Made by a program: the position numbers and the translations under genes
Notes under the pieces: generated by a model
What the model was told of the DNA's origin: nothing
Database searches by the model: none
Seen by the model: only the letters and a program-made list of their open reading frames with translations
Part shown: positions 39,487 to 48,143 of the stretch, in pieces
Numbering within the stretch: the stretch's first letter is position 1
How the letters are laid out: each line of letters begins with the position of its first letter
DNA from: Domibacillus epiphyticus
GTDB taxonomy: Bacteria; Bacillota; Bacilli; Bacillales; Domibacillaceae
NCBI RefSeq assembly: GCF_001975785.1
Contig: NZ_MSFI01000019.1
Coordinates: 62,001-126,000 of the forward strand
Direction of reading: 5' to 3'
DNA length: 64,000 nucleotides

Positions 39487-40215
39487 GTGAAAAAAGAACA
39501 ATATTTAGGTGTGTCGGTATCGCCGCTCACGTATGATCAAATCATCAATGACATGAAAACGCGCATCCAGGCAGGGGAGCAGTCTACGGTCATTGCCGTG
39601 AACCCGGAAAAAGTGATGACGGCACAGCGCGATCCGCTTGTAAAAGAGTTAATTAACAACTCAACCTACCAGATTGCGGACGGTGTCGGCATGATTATCG
39701 CCTCCAAGCTAAAAAAAGGCGAGCTGACGGAACGTGTAACCGGCGTTGATATGATGGGGCGCATTTTGGAGATGGCAGCAGCCGAAAACCTCGGCGTATT
39801 CTTCTATGGTGCGAAAGAAGAAACGGTGAAAAAAGCAAAAGAAAACTTAGAAGCCAAAATCACAGGACTTCACGTAGCCGGATACGAAAATGGCTACGTA
39901 AAGGATCAGGACGTACTGCTCGACAAAATTCGCCAGTCCGGCGCGAAAATCATTTTTGTTGCGCTCGGCAGCCCCCGCCAGGAGCTGTGGATCCGTGAAA
40001 ACATGCCGAAACTGCCTGACGTGAAAGTATTCCAGGGAGTCGGAGGCAGCTTTGATGTCTATTCCGGAAACGTACAGCGTGCCCCGGAAATGTATCGGAA
40101 AGCAGGACTGGAATGGCTGTATAGGCTCATGAAAGAACCGAAGCGCATTAAACGCCAGATGGCTTTGCCGAAATTTCTCGTTGCCGTCATGACATCACGG
40201 GGGGACCGTAAATGA
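39487..40215 (+). CDS. WecG/TagA/CpsF-family N-acetylmannosamine(-uronic acid) transferase
   Basis: A 242-residue GT26 enzyme. AVNPEKVMTAQRDPLVKELINNSTYQIADGVGMI and VALGSPRQELWIREN are family signatures; the aspartate in IADGVG is the likely base. It adds ManNAc or ManNAcA to undecaprenyl-PP-GlcNAc, here probably using the WecC product. GTG 39487 is preferred over GTG 39475 because AAAGGTGAG lies about eight bases before it. Its stop overlaps the next start (ATGA). Confidence 0.88.
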   Translation: MKKEQYLGVSVSPLTYDQIINDMKTRIQAGEQSTVIAVNPEKVMTAQRDPLVKELINNSTYQIADGVGMIIASKLKKGELTERVTGVDMMGRILEMAAAENLGVFFYGAKEETVKKAKENLEAKITGLHVAGYENGYVKDQDVLLDKIRQSGAKIIFVALGSPRQELWIRENMPKLPDVKVFQGVGGSFDVYSGNVQRAPEMYRKAGLEWLYRLMKEPKRIKRQMALPKFLVAVMTSRGDRK

Positions 40216-41282
40216 AGGTGCTTCACGTTATCAGCGGCGGAGAAACAGGCGGCTCGCGCAAGCACGTCATCACGCTGCTTGAACAATTTGAGCCATCAGA
40301 AGTAACGCTCGCTGTGTTCCAGGAAGGCGCCCTCGCCGAAGAGGCGCGCGCAGCCGGCATCCGCACCGAGCTGTTCGCCCAAACATCACGCTATGATCTG
40401 TCCGTCTTGAAGAGACTTGCTGCTTTCATTCAAGCGGAACAGTTTGATATTTTGCATACACATGGCCCCCGCGCCAACCTGTTCGGTATATATATGAAGA
40501 AAAAAACCGGCATCCGCTGGGTGACGACCGTTCATAGCGACCCGGCGCTCGATTTCGTAAAAGGCGGGGTAAAAGGAACGATTTTCACGAAATTGAGCTT
40601 GTACGCGATCCGGCAAATGGATCATTATTTCGCTGTATCCGACCGCTTTAAGCAAAATTTAGTATCACTTGGCATACGCCCAGAGAAGGTGCAGACGGTG
40701 TACAACGGCGTCCACTTCACGGAAGAACCGGCTGCGGCCGTTCCGCTCCCGGTTCCCGAACAAGCCTTTGTCATTGCCATGGTGGCCCGGCTTCATCCGA
40801 TTAAAGGACATGAAATCGTATTTGAAGCGCTCCGTCAAAGTGAAGTCAAACCTCATGTGCTATTAATCGGAGACGGTCCAATTGAAGATGAACTCCGTGA
40901 AAAAGCGAAGGACTTAAGTGAGTACGTTCACTTTTTAGGCTTCCGGAAAGATGTTGCCGGCATTTACGCCGCATCCGATGTTGCACTCCTCGCCTCATAC
41001 AGCGAAAGCTTTCCGCTCGCGCTGCTTGAAGCAGCAAACGAACGCATCCCGCTCATCTCAACCGATGTCGGCGGGGTAGGGGAGCTTATCACGCCGGAAG
41101 AGACGGGCTGGATCATCCCGGCCGGCGATGCATCTGCGCTTGCCGCTGCAATTAAGGAAGCGATGCAGGCCGATGTAAAAGGAATGGGGGAAAAACTGTA
41201 CGAACACGCATCTAGCAACTTTTCATTAGACCAGCTTCACCAGACAACGAAAGAAGTGTACAAAAAAATCGCGTCCCGATAA
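40212..41282 (+). CDS. Glycosyltransferase family 4
   Basis: A 356-residue GT-B enzyme: MKVLHVISGGETGGSRKHVITLLEQF (acceptor side), HTHGPRANLFG, and a C-terminal donor domain with ARLHPIKGHEIVFEALRQ and E-x7-E in ESFPLALLEAANERIPLISTDVGGVGE. It is translationally coupled to the TagA-type gene and likely extends the same polymer. The stop codon lies inside its terminator. Confidence 0.87.
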   Translation: MKVLHVISGGETGGSRKHVITLLEQFEPSEVTLAVFQEGALAEEARAAGIRTELFAQTSRYDLSVLKRLAAFIQAEQFDILHTHGPRANLFGIYMKKKTGIRWVTTVHSDPALDFVKGGVKGTIFTKLSLYAIRQMDHYFAVSDRFKQNLVSLGIRPEKVQTVYNGVHFTEEPAAAVPLPVPEQAFVIAMVARLHPIKGHEIVFEALRQSEVKPHVLLIGDGPIEDELREKAKDLSEYVHFLGFRKDVAGIYAASDVALLASYSESFPLALLEAANERIPLISTDVGGVGELITPEETGWIIPAGDASALAAAIKEAMQADVKGMGEKLYEHASSNFSLDQLHQTTKEVYKKIASR

Positions 41283-41299
41283 CCGGGACGCGATTTTTT
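41265..41299 (+). terminator. Terminator of the wecC-tagA-GT4 operon
   Basis: AAAATCGCGTCCCG pairs with CGGGACGCGATTTT (14 bp) with the stop codon in the loop; T-run after. Confidence 0.95.
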
Positions 41300-41918
41300 G
41301 TTATTATTTGGCTGAAATTAATCGAAGTGCGGTTGCTCTGTTTAGTTTTTACCACTTGATACAAAAAGTGTTAATCATTTACGAATAGATTGATGCTCAC
41401 TGAATAAACTGGTTAAAGTCTAAGCGAAGTAGCGTATATAAAAAAATTTCACAAAAGCACTAAACATTGTAACAAAGACACCGATATATTAATAGATTCA
41501 AAATATCATTGCTGTCATAAGGAACAGAAAGTAATCTTAAAAATTTTGTTTATAAACAAATATGACAAATTTTATTAGGAAAAACCTTTAATTATAGCTA
41601 GCATATGGTATATAATGAATTAGCTATGGAACAAAGGCTTCATTTGCTCAACGTAATTTAAATATATTATCATTTTTATTACAAACATTACGTTTTTAAT
41701 AATTTGTGGAAATATATAAATAATGGTTGAAAAAAAGCCCTTGTTTGATAGAATATTACTTGAGTCATTCTGTAAAATTCTCACTGTCTTACATAATGCT
41801 TCATTCGTGGGAAAAAACAGGCCGAGACTCGAACATTATATTGTAAGGAACGGGCAGCTCCGCTGACCGATTTCATAAATATTTTCAAGACACTTTACAA
41901 AACGGGAGGAACTACTAC
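41300..41918 (+). promoter_or_regulatory. Long upstream region of the S-layer gene
   Basis: About 620 AT-rich bases without a gene. A sigma-A promoter is likely: TTGAAA (41727-41732), 16 bases, TAGAAT (41749-41754). That leaves a leader of about 158 bases. A second -10-like TATAAT is at 41612-41617. A perfect 16-bp palindrome, TTTGTTTATAAACAAA, lies at 41545-41560. In the leader, CGGGCAGC-TCC-GCTGACCG (41851-41869) can form a small hairpin. GGGAGG stands before ATG 41919. Confidence 0.5.
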
Positions 41919-44462
41919 ATGGCTTACCAACCAAAGTCTTATCGTAAATTCGTTGCTACAGCAGCAACAGCTACACTTGTAGCATCTGCAGTTACACCTG
42001 CATTGGCAGCACCTACTAAAGGAGCAGCAACATTCTCGGATGTACCGCCACAATACAAAACAGCTGTTGACTACCTTGTAAACGAAGGTATTGCAAAAGG
42101 TAAAACAGAAACAACATTCGGCACTTATGAGACAATTACTCGTGTTGATGCAGCGGTTATGATCGCTCAAGCATTGAATATCGAAATTGCAGGTGCTCCT
42201 GATTCAGGTTTCACTGACGTTCCAGAACGTGCAAAATTATACGTTGATGCGCTTAAAGCAGCAGGCATCCTAAACGGTAAAACAGAAACATCTTTTGGTG
42301 CTTACCAAAACATTACTCGTGGTGAAATGGCAATCATCGTTCAGCGCGCATACAAACTTACTGGTGATGTGAATAACCTTAAATTCACTGACGTGTCTAG
42401 TCGTTACGCATCAGCTGTTGCTGCACTTGTAGACAACAAAATCACATCTGGTAAGACACCTTCATCTTTTGGTACAAATGAAGCGATCACTCGCGGTGAT
42501 TTCTCGATCTTCTTACACCGTGTTGAAACAAACACTCCTGCAACTCCAGCAGTTGTAAAAGTTAGTGGAATTAGCGCTACACAAGTTGAAGTTAAATTCA
42601 ACGTAGCAGTTAACCCAGCTTCATTGTTTACTAATGAAAAAGATGGTGCATTCAAAGCAAACACTGTATCTCTTTCTTCAATAGATGGGCAGCCAGCAGG
42701 AACATTGACTGGTAAACTTAGCGCGGACGGCAAAACTTTAACAGTAACTTCACAAAACGTACTTTCAAAACGTTATGATGTTGTTGTTGACGGCGTAAAA
42801 ACTACAGATGCTAAAGATGTTGCTAAATATGAAGAAATGATTACTATTGCTGCTGATAAAACTGCTCCAACAATCTTGGGTACGGAAAGAATCTCTGCAG
42901 CTCAAGTGAAAGTTAAGTTCTCTGAACCGATGAAAGCTTTCTCTTCAGTTACGTTTAAATATGCTGATGGTACTACTGTAAGTGGAGTTACTGGCGGCAT
43001 TGCTAACTCTGGTGATAGTGAAGCAGTGTTTACAATGGACCCGGCTTCAGTAACTGCTAATAAAGAAATCGTTGCAACATTTATTGGAGCTCAAGATCAA
43101 GCTGGAAACTTATTAACACCAAATCCAGCAAATGTATCTTTCGTTAGAGGTGCTGCTGATGGAGTTGCTCCTACAGTATCATCTATCACTCAAGTAGGCG
43201 CTACTAAATTTGCTGTTAAGTTTTCTGAGCAAATTCTAGCTAAACCTGTTGTGAAAGTAAATGGTACAACAGTTGATGCTGCTAGTGTTGTACAAGATAC
43301 AAATGACACAACACAATACATTGTTACTGCGCCAGCAGTTCTTGATGGTGCAACAACTGTAGCAATTGAATCTTTCACTGATTTAAGTGGTGAAGCTGGA
43401 ACAAATACTAGCCGCGTTGTTAAATTTGTTAAAGATACTGCGGCACCAAAAATTGTTGGAAGTCAAGTAGTAGTTGACGATACAAATAGAAAAGAATATC
43501 TTGAAGTAACTTTTGATAAAGACGTTGTTCTTGGATCAACTCCAACTCCAACTGTTGACGGTGTGGGTTCATATGTAAAAGATTTCGTAACGACTGCTAT
43601 TGGAACTGCTGATCTAAATGCAACACCTGTTACCTTCAAATCAGCTACTAACAAAAAGGTAATTCGTGTCGAATTAGATACATTCCTAGGAACTACGTTT
43701 GATGTGAAAGACGCTGCTTACACATTAGACTTGGCATTTGACAACGTAAAAAGTGAAGCTGGTGTAGCTGTTGAAGGCACTAAAGCAACATTTACACGTG
43801 GTGAAGATGGAACTCCTGCCAGCACTGCAGTAGTAGCTGTTTCAAATGTTGCTCAAGGTACTGACAACAATAAAGTTGCTGTTACTTTTGACCAAGAGGT
43901 AGATGGAGCTTCTGCTACTAACGTTGCTAACTACAAAGTCGATGGAGCAGTTGTTGAATCAGTATCATTACTACCAGCAACTACTACAACAGGTTCAACT
44001 ACTCAAGTTGCAATTCTTAACTTGAAAGCTAATTCAAACACTTTTACTGGTACTCGCAACATCGAAATCACTAACGTAAAAGCTAAGGGTTCTACTAAAG
44101 TGATGGCACCATACACAAGTACTGTATCACTTGCTGAGAATGTTGTTCCTACTATAACTGCAGCTAAATTAACAGCTACAAATAAAGTTACTCTTACTTT
44201 CTCAGAAGATGTAACAAATGCTGATGCTAATGCTAATGACTTTGAACTTCTTATCGGTGGTGTGAAAGTTGAAGCAAATGATTCAACTGTAGTTGCTACA
44301 CAACTAACTGGAGCTAACACACTCGTTGTAACATTGGAAGCTAATGTAACTGCTGCAGACCTTGAGAAAGGTTTGTCACTTAAAGCTCTTGATACAATCG
44401 ACGTTAAAGATGCTGCTTCTAATACAGTAAGTAAAGGTATTACTGTAACGGTTCAACAATAA
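41919..44462 (+). CDS. S-layer protein with three SLH repeats
   Basis: An 847-residue secreted protein: signal peptide (1-31, SYRKFVATAATATLVASAVTPALAA), three SLH repeats (about 36-205; ITRVDAA, ITRGEMA, ITRGDFS), then a long series of Ig-like beta domains (KVSGISATQVEVKFNVAVN, ISAAQVKVKFSEPM, VGATKFAVKFSEQI and so on) rich in Ala, Thr, Val and Lys. Only the final EC-less beta region follows; no cysteine is seen. Short codons typical of highly expressed genes, a strong ribosome site and a long leader support its role as the main S-layer subunit, bound through pyruvylated polymer. Confidence 0.9.
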   Translation: MAYQPKSYRKFVATAATATLVASAVTPALAAPTKGAATFSDVPPQYKTAVDYLVNEGIAKGKTETTFGTYETITRVDAAVMIAQALNIEIAGAPDSGFTDVPERAKLYVDALKAAGILNGKTETSFGAYQNITRGEMAIIVQRAYKLTGDVNNLKFTDVSSRYASAVAALVDNKITSGKTPSSFGTNEAITRGDFSIFLHRVETNTPATPAVVKVSGISATQVEVKFNVAVNPASLFTNEKDGAFKANTVSLSSIDGQPAGTLTGKLSADGKTLTVTSQNVLSKRYDVVVDGVKTTDAKDVAKYEEMITIAADKTAPTILGTERISAAQVKVKFSEPMKAFSSVTFKYADGTTVSGVTGGIANSGDSEAVFTMDPASVTANKEIVATFIGAQDQAGNLLTPNPANVSFVRGAADGVAPTVSSITQVGATKFAVKFSEQILAKPVVKVNGTTVDAASVVQDTNDTTQYIVTAPAVLDGATTVAIESFTDLSGEAGTNTSRVVKFVKDTAAPKIVGSQVVVDDTNRKEYLEVTFDKDVVLGSTPTPTVDGVGSYVKDFVTTAIGTADLNATPVTFKSATNKKVIRVELDTFLGTTFDVKDAAYTLDLAFDNVKSEAGVAVEGTKATFTRGEDGTPASTAVVAVSNVAQGTDNNKVAVTFDQEVDGASATNVANYKVDGAVVESVSLLPATTTTGSTTQVAILNLKANSNTFTGTRNIEITNVKAKGSTKVMAPYTSTVSLAENVVPTITAAKLTATNKVTLTFSEDVTNADANANDFELLIGGVKVEANDSTVVATQLTGANTLVVTLEANVTAADLEKGLSLKALDTIDVKDAASNTVSKGITVTVQQ

Positions 44463-44492
44463 TTATATAGATTTTAATCTTTAGATTTTTTA

Positions 44493-44535
44493 AAAAGACA
44501 GAGAGTATATTGCTCTCTGTCTTTTCTTTTTTCTT
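44493..44535 (+). terminator. Terminator of the S-layer gene
   Basis: AAAAGACAGAGAG pairs perfectly with CTCTCTGTCTTTT around seven bases, then a T-rich tail. Confidence 0.95.
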
Positions 44536-44710
44536 TCATTTATTTTTATCAACGTAATATGGGTTTGACTACTTTTTAAGTATTTAATTATAGGTGTAAG
44601 AGAAGTTGAAAGGATGAACTTCCTGGTCTTTTTCTACCACAGTTATTGTTGTAAATTTTACTGCTTTTTTATATAAATTTTATTATTTATTCTATTAATT
44701 AAAACATCTC

Positions 44711-44739
44711 ATGACTTTTACTATTCCTACAATTATAAT
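44711..44739 (+). promoter_or_regulatory. Promoter of the TPR-ligase-Wzz operon
   Basis: ATGACT (44711-44716), a 17-base spacer and TATAAT (44734-44739). The rest of the gap 44536-44783 is AT-rich with nothing else recognised. Confidence 0.45.
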
Positions 44740-44783
44740 GTAAATAAGTATTTTAAAAATGGTCAGGAAGGTAGATTACATCT

Positions 44784-45278
44784 ATGAAATTAACGGATAC
44801 TGCTATGCGCTACATTGTGGCTGTTCTAATTTTAACTGTAGTTATTGGCTTCATTTATGTAAATATTGCAGGAAAGAAAGAAGAAGAAAAATACGTGCAA
44901 GAATTTAATACATATCAAAATGCAATATCGTTGATGCAGCAAGGGGATTTTAAACAAGCAGTTCCGCTACTGAAACAAGTAGAGGCTGAACAACAAGACT
45001 CGGTACCTATTAAGCAATATCTGGGAATGGCTCTCGTAAATACTGGAGAAGTAGAAGAGGCGGTTACGAAATATCAAGAAGTAGTCGATCTAAATCCATA
45101 TAAAATAGAAGATGCAGAATTTATGCTGCAGTTTGGAGAAGTACTTTCTATTACGGGTAAACACAAAGAAGCAAAAATCGTATTGGAGCAATGCCAGAAG
45201 CTTGCTGCACCTTCTGGGATTCCTGACTATCAAGAAAAAGTAAATTTACTTCTTGCTGAAGTATCGAAAAGTTCATAA
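44784..45278 (+). CDS. Membrane-anchored TPR protein
   Basis: A 164-residue protein with one N-terminal membrane helix (about 8-27, YIVAVLILTVVIGFIYVNIAG) and two to three tetratricopeptide repeats (about 35-150; DFKQAVPLLKQVEAEQ, GMALVNTGEVEEAVTKYQEVVDLNPY). It is 16 bases before a gene for an O-antigen-ligase-type protein and is likely its partner; ligase/polymerase proteins are often accompanied by TPR proteins. No enzyme motif is seen. Confidence 0.75.
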   Translation: MKLTDTAMRYIVAVLILTVVIGFIYVNIAGKKEEEKYVQEFNTYQNAISLMQQGDFKQAVPLLKQVEAEQQDSVPIKQYLGMALVNTGEVEEAVTKYQEVVDLNPYKIEDAEFMLQFGEVLSITGKHKEAKIVLEQCQKLAAPSGIPDYQEKVNLLLAEVSKSS

Positions 45279-45294
45279 GGAGAGATATCGTTAA

Positions 45295-46863
45295 ATGAAG
45301 GATTCATTTTATCAAAAAGAACAAATATACCGTGATCCAGAAGAAGATCTTGCCGCAAGAAAAAGAATTGATAATCGAATTTTTTATCTCCTCCTGGCAG
45401 CTATAGCTTTCGTACCGCTGATTGTAGGCGGCCATGTGTCGGAAGTGGTCAGTCCACTGATTGCCGCTCAAGATTTGTTTTCGACTGGGATGAAGGGGGA
45501 ACTTTTCACTTTTTATAAGTTTGTAATGTTAATGATTTTAACAGTGTCTGCTGTTGTTTTATTTTTATACAAACTTTTCTTTTTAAATTATAGTTTGCCA
45601 AAACGCCCGATCTTATGGTTCTTTTTGATTTTTGTTATGGCGATTATATTATCGACAATTTTCGCGCCATATAAAACAATTGCCATGCTAGGTCAGTATA
45701 ATCGTACTGATGGGGCCCTTTCGTATATGTGTTACATTACACTTATGTTTATTGCGATGAACATTGATTACCCGAAAAAAGCAGTACAGTATATTTTATA
45801 TGCTTTTTATCCTTTTGTCATAATCAACCTTGTGTTAATAACCATGAGTTTCACAGGAAACGATGCATTGACATATGGCCCAGTTGAGAAAATAATGACT
45901 ATCTTTTTACCAGAAGGTGCATCACTTAGTGAAGGGTCTGTTTTACTTGGAACGTTAAACCAATGGAACTATATGAGTGGAATGTTTGCGGTCATGACGG
46001 TTCTTTTTCTAGCTGCGGCTATTGTAGAATCAAGTAAGAGTATAAAAGCAGCTCATTTTATTGCTGCACTGTTATCGACGGCTATTATGCTTATGTCAAT
46101 TTCAACAAGTGGATTTTTGACCGTTCTTTTGATTACACCGTTACTAGTCACGCTGGCATGGAAATCAAAAAATAAAAAAATGGCTCTTATCATGCTGGCC
46201 GCCTTTTATCTTTTGTCTGCACCGATTTTGCATATGATTGCTTCAAAAAACGAAAGAGTTTGGACTGAGTCAATCGGCTTTTTTATTTCGACAAATCCAT
46301 ACATTAACCTGCAACCGGTTGCTAATAATGAAACAAGCCCAAATTTGAATATATTCGACAATCGTGTATATGCAGAAGATAAGGCGTTTTCATTGCCTGA
46401 ACTACCAGAATCAGGAGTTTCATCAGGCTCAGGTCGTTCATATATTTGGGGGAAAACCCTTGAAATAGTAAAAGACCGGCCGATTTTAGGGTATGGTCTT
46501 GATACGTTACTGTATCATTTTCCGCATAATAATATTGATTCGAGAGCAGGTTTAGGAAGCGAAACTGTTATTGTGGATAAGCCGCATAGCATGTATATGG
46601 GAGTTTTATTTGGAATGGGAATTATCGGTATCATTGGCCTGCTAGGAATTGCTGCGATCACTGTATGGAAATCATTACAATCGGTTCTTCATTTTAACCG
46701 AACACGGAGCTTGACAGTGGCACTTGGCATCGCTTGGATTGCCTTTTTAATTCAAGCAATGTTTAACGACACGTTGCCAGGTACTGCGGCGCCGCTGTTT
46801 ACGATTGCTGGCGTAATGTTGTCATTACTTTATAAGGAGAACGTGAATGGAAGAGACAATTGA
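45295..46863 (+). CDS. O-antigen ligase/polymerase-family membrane protein
   Basis: A 522-residue protein with about 11-12 membrane helices and a large outside loop (about 320-400) carrying GSGRSYIWGKTLEIVKDRPILGYGLDTLLYHFPH, the Wzy_C signature (R-S-x-x-W and H-N/H). Such enzymes join lipid-linked glycans to a polymer, lipid or protein. Beside an S-layer gene and a TPR protein, a role in attaching or polymerising the surface glycan is likely. The stop overlaps the Wzz-type gene by 17 bases. Confidence 0.8.
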   Translation: MKDSFYQKEQIYRDPEEDLAARKRIDNRIFYLLLAAIAFVPLIVGGHVSEVVSPLIAAQDLFSTGMKGELFTFYKFVMLMILTVSAVVLFLYKLFFLNYSLPKRPILWFFLIFVMAIILSTIFAPYKTIAMLGQYNRTDGALSYMCYITLMFIAMNIDYPKKAVQYILYAFYPFVIINLVLITMSFTGNDALTYGPVEKIMTIFLPEGASLSEGSVLLGTLNQWNYMSGMFAVMTVLFLAAAIVESSKSIKAAHFIAALLSTAIMLMSISTSGFLTVLLITPLLVTLAWKSKNKKMALIMLAAFYLLSAPILHMIASKNERVWTESIGFFISTNPYINLQPVANNETSPNLNIFDNRVYAEDKAFSLPELPESGVSSGSGRSYIWGKTLEIVKDRPILGYGLDTLLYHFPHNNIDSRAGLGSETVIVDKPHSMYMGVLFGMGIIGIIGLLGIAAITVWKSLQSVLHFNRTRSLTVALGIAWIAFLIQAMFNDTLPGTAAPLFTIAGVMLSLLYKENVNGRDN

Positions 46864-47800
46864 GTTGCGAGAATTAATAACAATTGTGTTAAAAGGAAAA
46901 TGGTTAATTGCGGCCATCACGGCAACGGCTGTTTTTATAGCCGCAATCGCTAGCTTTCTAATTATCGATCCGGTTTATTCATCAACGGCTACAGTATCAG
47001 TCAACAATGGCCTTGTTCCAGGGAAAGCTCCAGCCGAAACGGATGCGTACTATAATGAGGTAATTACACCTTTAGCGTACACTGAACGAGTGAAATCTCC
47101 ACAAGTTATTGAACAAGCGATTGGAAAAAGTGGATTGAAGCATTATACAGTCGATGGCGTTCAAAGCAATCTTACCGTAGAAAATACAGCGAATACGAAC
47201 CTCGTTTCGTTAACCTTTAAAGGGAAAACAGCTGCTGAATCAAAAAAAATGCTCGATGCAATCTTAATTACGATGCAAGACTCGCTGTTAACGGAAATTC
47301 AAGGTCGTATAAATGAAGACATTGAACATTATGCTACTCAAGCGGAAGCAGAAAAGCAGAACCTTGAAACACTTCTGAAACAGTATCGTCAGCAGGCAGA
47401 AACTCTTAATCTGCCAAATTCTCTCTTACTGGATGCTGTTATTTCCTATAATAATCAATACATGATTAATTTGGATCAGGAAAGTTTAAGAGGAATGAGT
47501 GATATTTCGGAAGAAAGTTTGATTTCTCTGAATGAATTGAGCAACGAAGTGAAAACAACAGCAGGTGTGTACCGCAATTATACGAATTTGGAACGCCAGC
47601 TGAGCGCATTTTCAGAAATCTTTCGTGTAGACAATAAAGTATTAACGATTTCGGCACCGATTGAAAATGATTATTCGATTTCTCCAAAGCCAATTCTTAA
47701 CATGGCAATTGCATTGGTAGTAGGATTGATGCTTGGCATAGGTCTTGTGTTCTTACGCCACTACTGGAAAAATTCAAAACCATTATCATCAACATCATAA
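46847..47800 (+). CDS. Wzz/YveK-type chain-length regulator
   Basis: A 317-residue protein with membrane helices at about 18-38 and 285-303 and a helical, coiled-coil outside domain between them (about 150-260). The start EETIELRELITIVLKGKWLIAAIT is the Wzz N-terminal motif; the C-terminal helix contains IALVVGLMLGIGL. There is no kinase domain and no kinase gene beside it, so it is the plain copolymerase type. It would set glycan length with the polymerases in the cluster. Confidence 0.82.
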   Translation: MEETIELRELITIVLKGKWLIAAITATAVFIAAIASFLIIDPVYSSTATVSVNNGLVPGKAPAETDAYYNEVITPLAYTERVKSPQVIEQAIGKSGLKHYTVDGVQSNLTVENTANTNLVSLTFKGKTAAESKKMLDAILITMQDSLLTEIQGRINEDIEHYATQAEAEKQNLETLLKQYRQQAETLNLPNSLLLDAVISYNNQYMINLDQESLRGMSDISEESLISLNELSNEVKTTAGVYRNYTNLERQLSAFSEIFRVDNKVLTISAPIENDYSISPKPILNMAIALVVGLMLGIGLVFLRHYWKNSKPLSSTS

Positions 47801-47806
47801 TAAAAG

Positions 47807-47835
47807 AAGTGAGTCAAAAATGGCTCGCTTTTTTT
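47807..47835 (+). terminator. Terminator after the wzz-type gene
   Basis: AAGTGAGTC pairs with GGCTCGCTT (two G-U pairs), followed by a T-run. Confidence 0.8.
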
Positions 47836-47902
47836 ATTACAAAAAATTGTTAGATTATTTGTAAAACTGTTGTATTAGCGTTTATTTCTATAACATAAAT
47901 GA

Positions 47903-47933
47903 TATAATTGTAGAGAAATGTCGAAATGTCGAA
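47903..47933 (+). promoter_or_regulatory. -10 element with two tandem Spo0A boxes downstream
   Basis: TATAAT at 47903-47908 (weak -35). Two exact TGTCGAA cores at 47919-47925 and 47927-47933 form the direct repeat AATGTCGA x2, at about +5 to +19 from the expected start. Boxes in this place repress at abrB of B. subtilis, so repression by Spo0A~P is the simplest reading. Confidence 0.5.
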
Positions 47934-47946
47934 AGATCGGTAAAGT

Positions 47947-48107
47947 CTCCTCATACTATGGAGGCATTCGGCTACACGGTGGATGATGTAGATCTTAGAC
48001 GCCTGTCGTCAATCCTGCGGTGTGAGGGTGGGGTAGATGCTAGATGCTCCAGTATAAAAAAACATCAAAGCGTACTGTGCACAGCACGTTTTGATGTTTT
48101 TTTATAC
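47947..48107 (+). promoter_or_regulatory. Riboswitch-like leader and attenuator of the glycan operon
   Basis: A near-perfect inverted repeat of 28-base arms (48052-48079 and 48080-48107, two imperfect pairs) with an inner T7 run forms a terminator 37 bases before the first gene. ATACT-GGAG (47953-47963) can pair with CTCC-AGTAT (48047-48055); the AGTAT strand overlaps the terminator arm. GGAG 47960-47963 can also pair with CTCC 47947-47950. These exclusive pairings look like a ligand- or protein-controlled switch with an 83-base inner domain. No known class was recognised. Confidence 0.55.
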
Positions 48108-48143
48108 GGTTTATCTCTAAATTCAGAAAGAGGTGACAACGAT

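Noticed and set aside
48025-48040. T-box leader before the glycan operon
   Set aside because: Only AGGGTGG matches the consensus; the ACCGCG part, specifier loop and an aminoacyl or amino-acid gene are lacking.
47958-48143. Upstream in-frame extension of the 4,6-dehydratase (62 more codons)
   Set aside because: It would translate the leader and its terminator hairpin; no ribosome site precedes it, while AGAGGTG stands right before ATG 48144.
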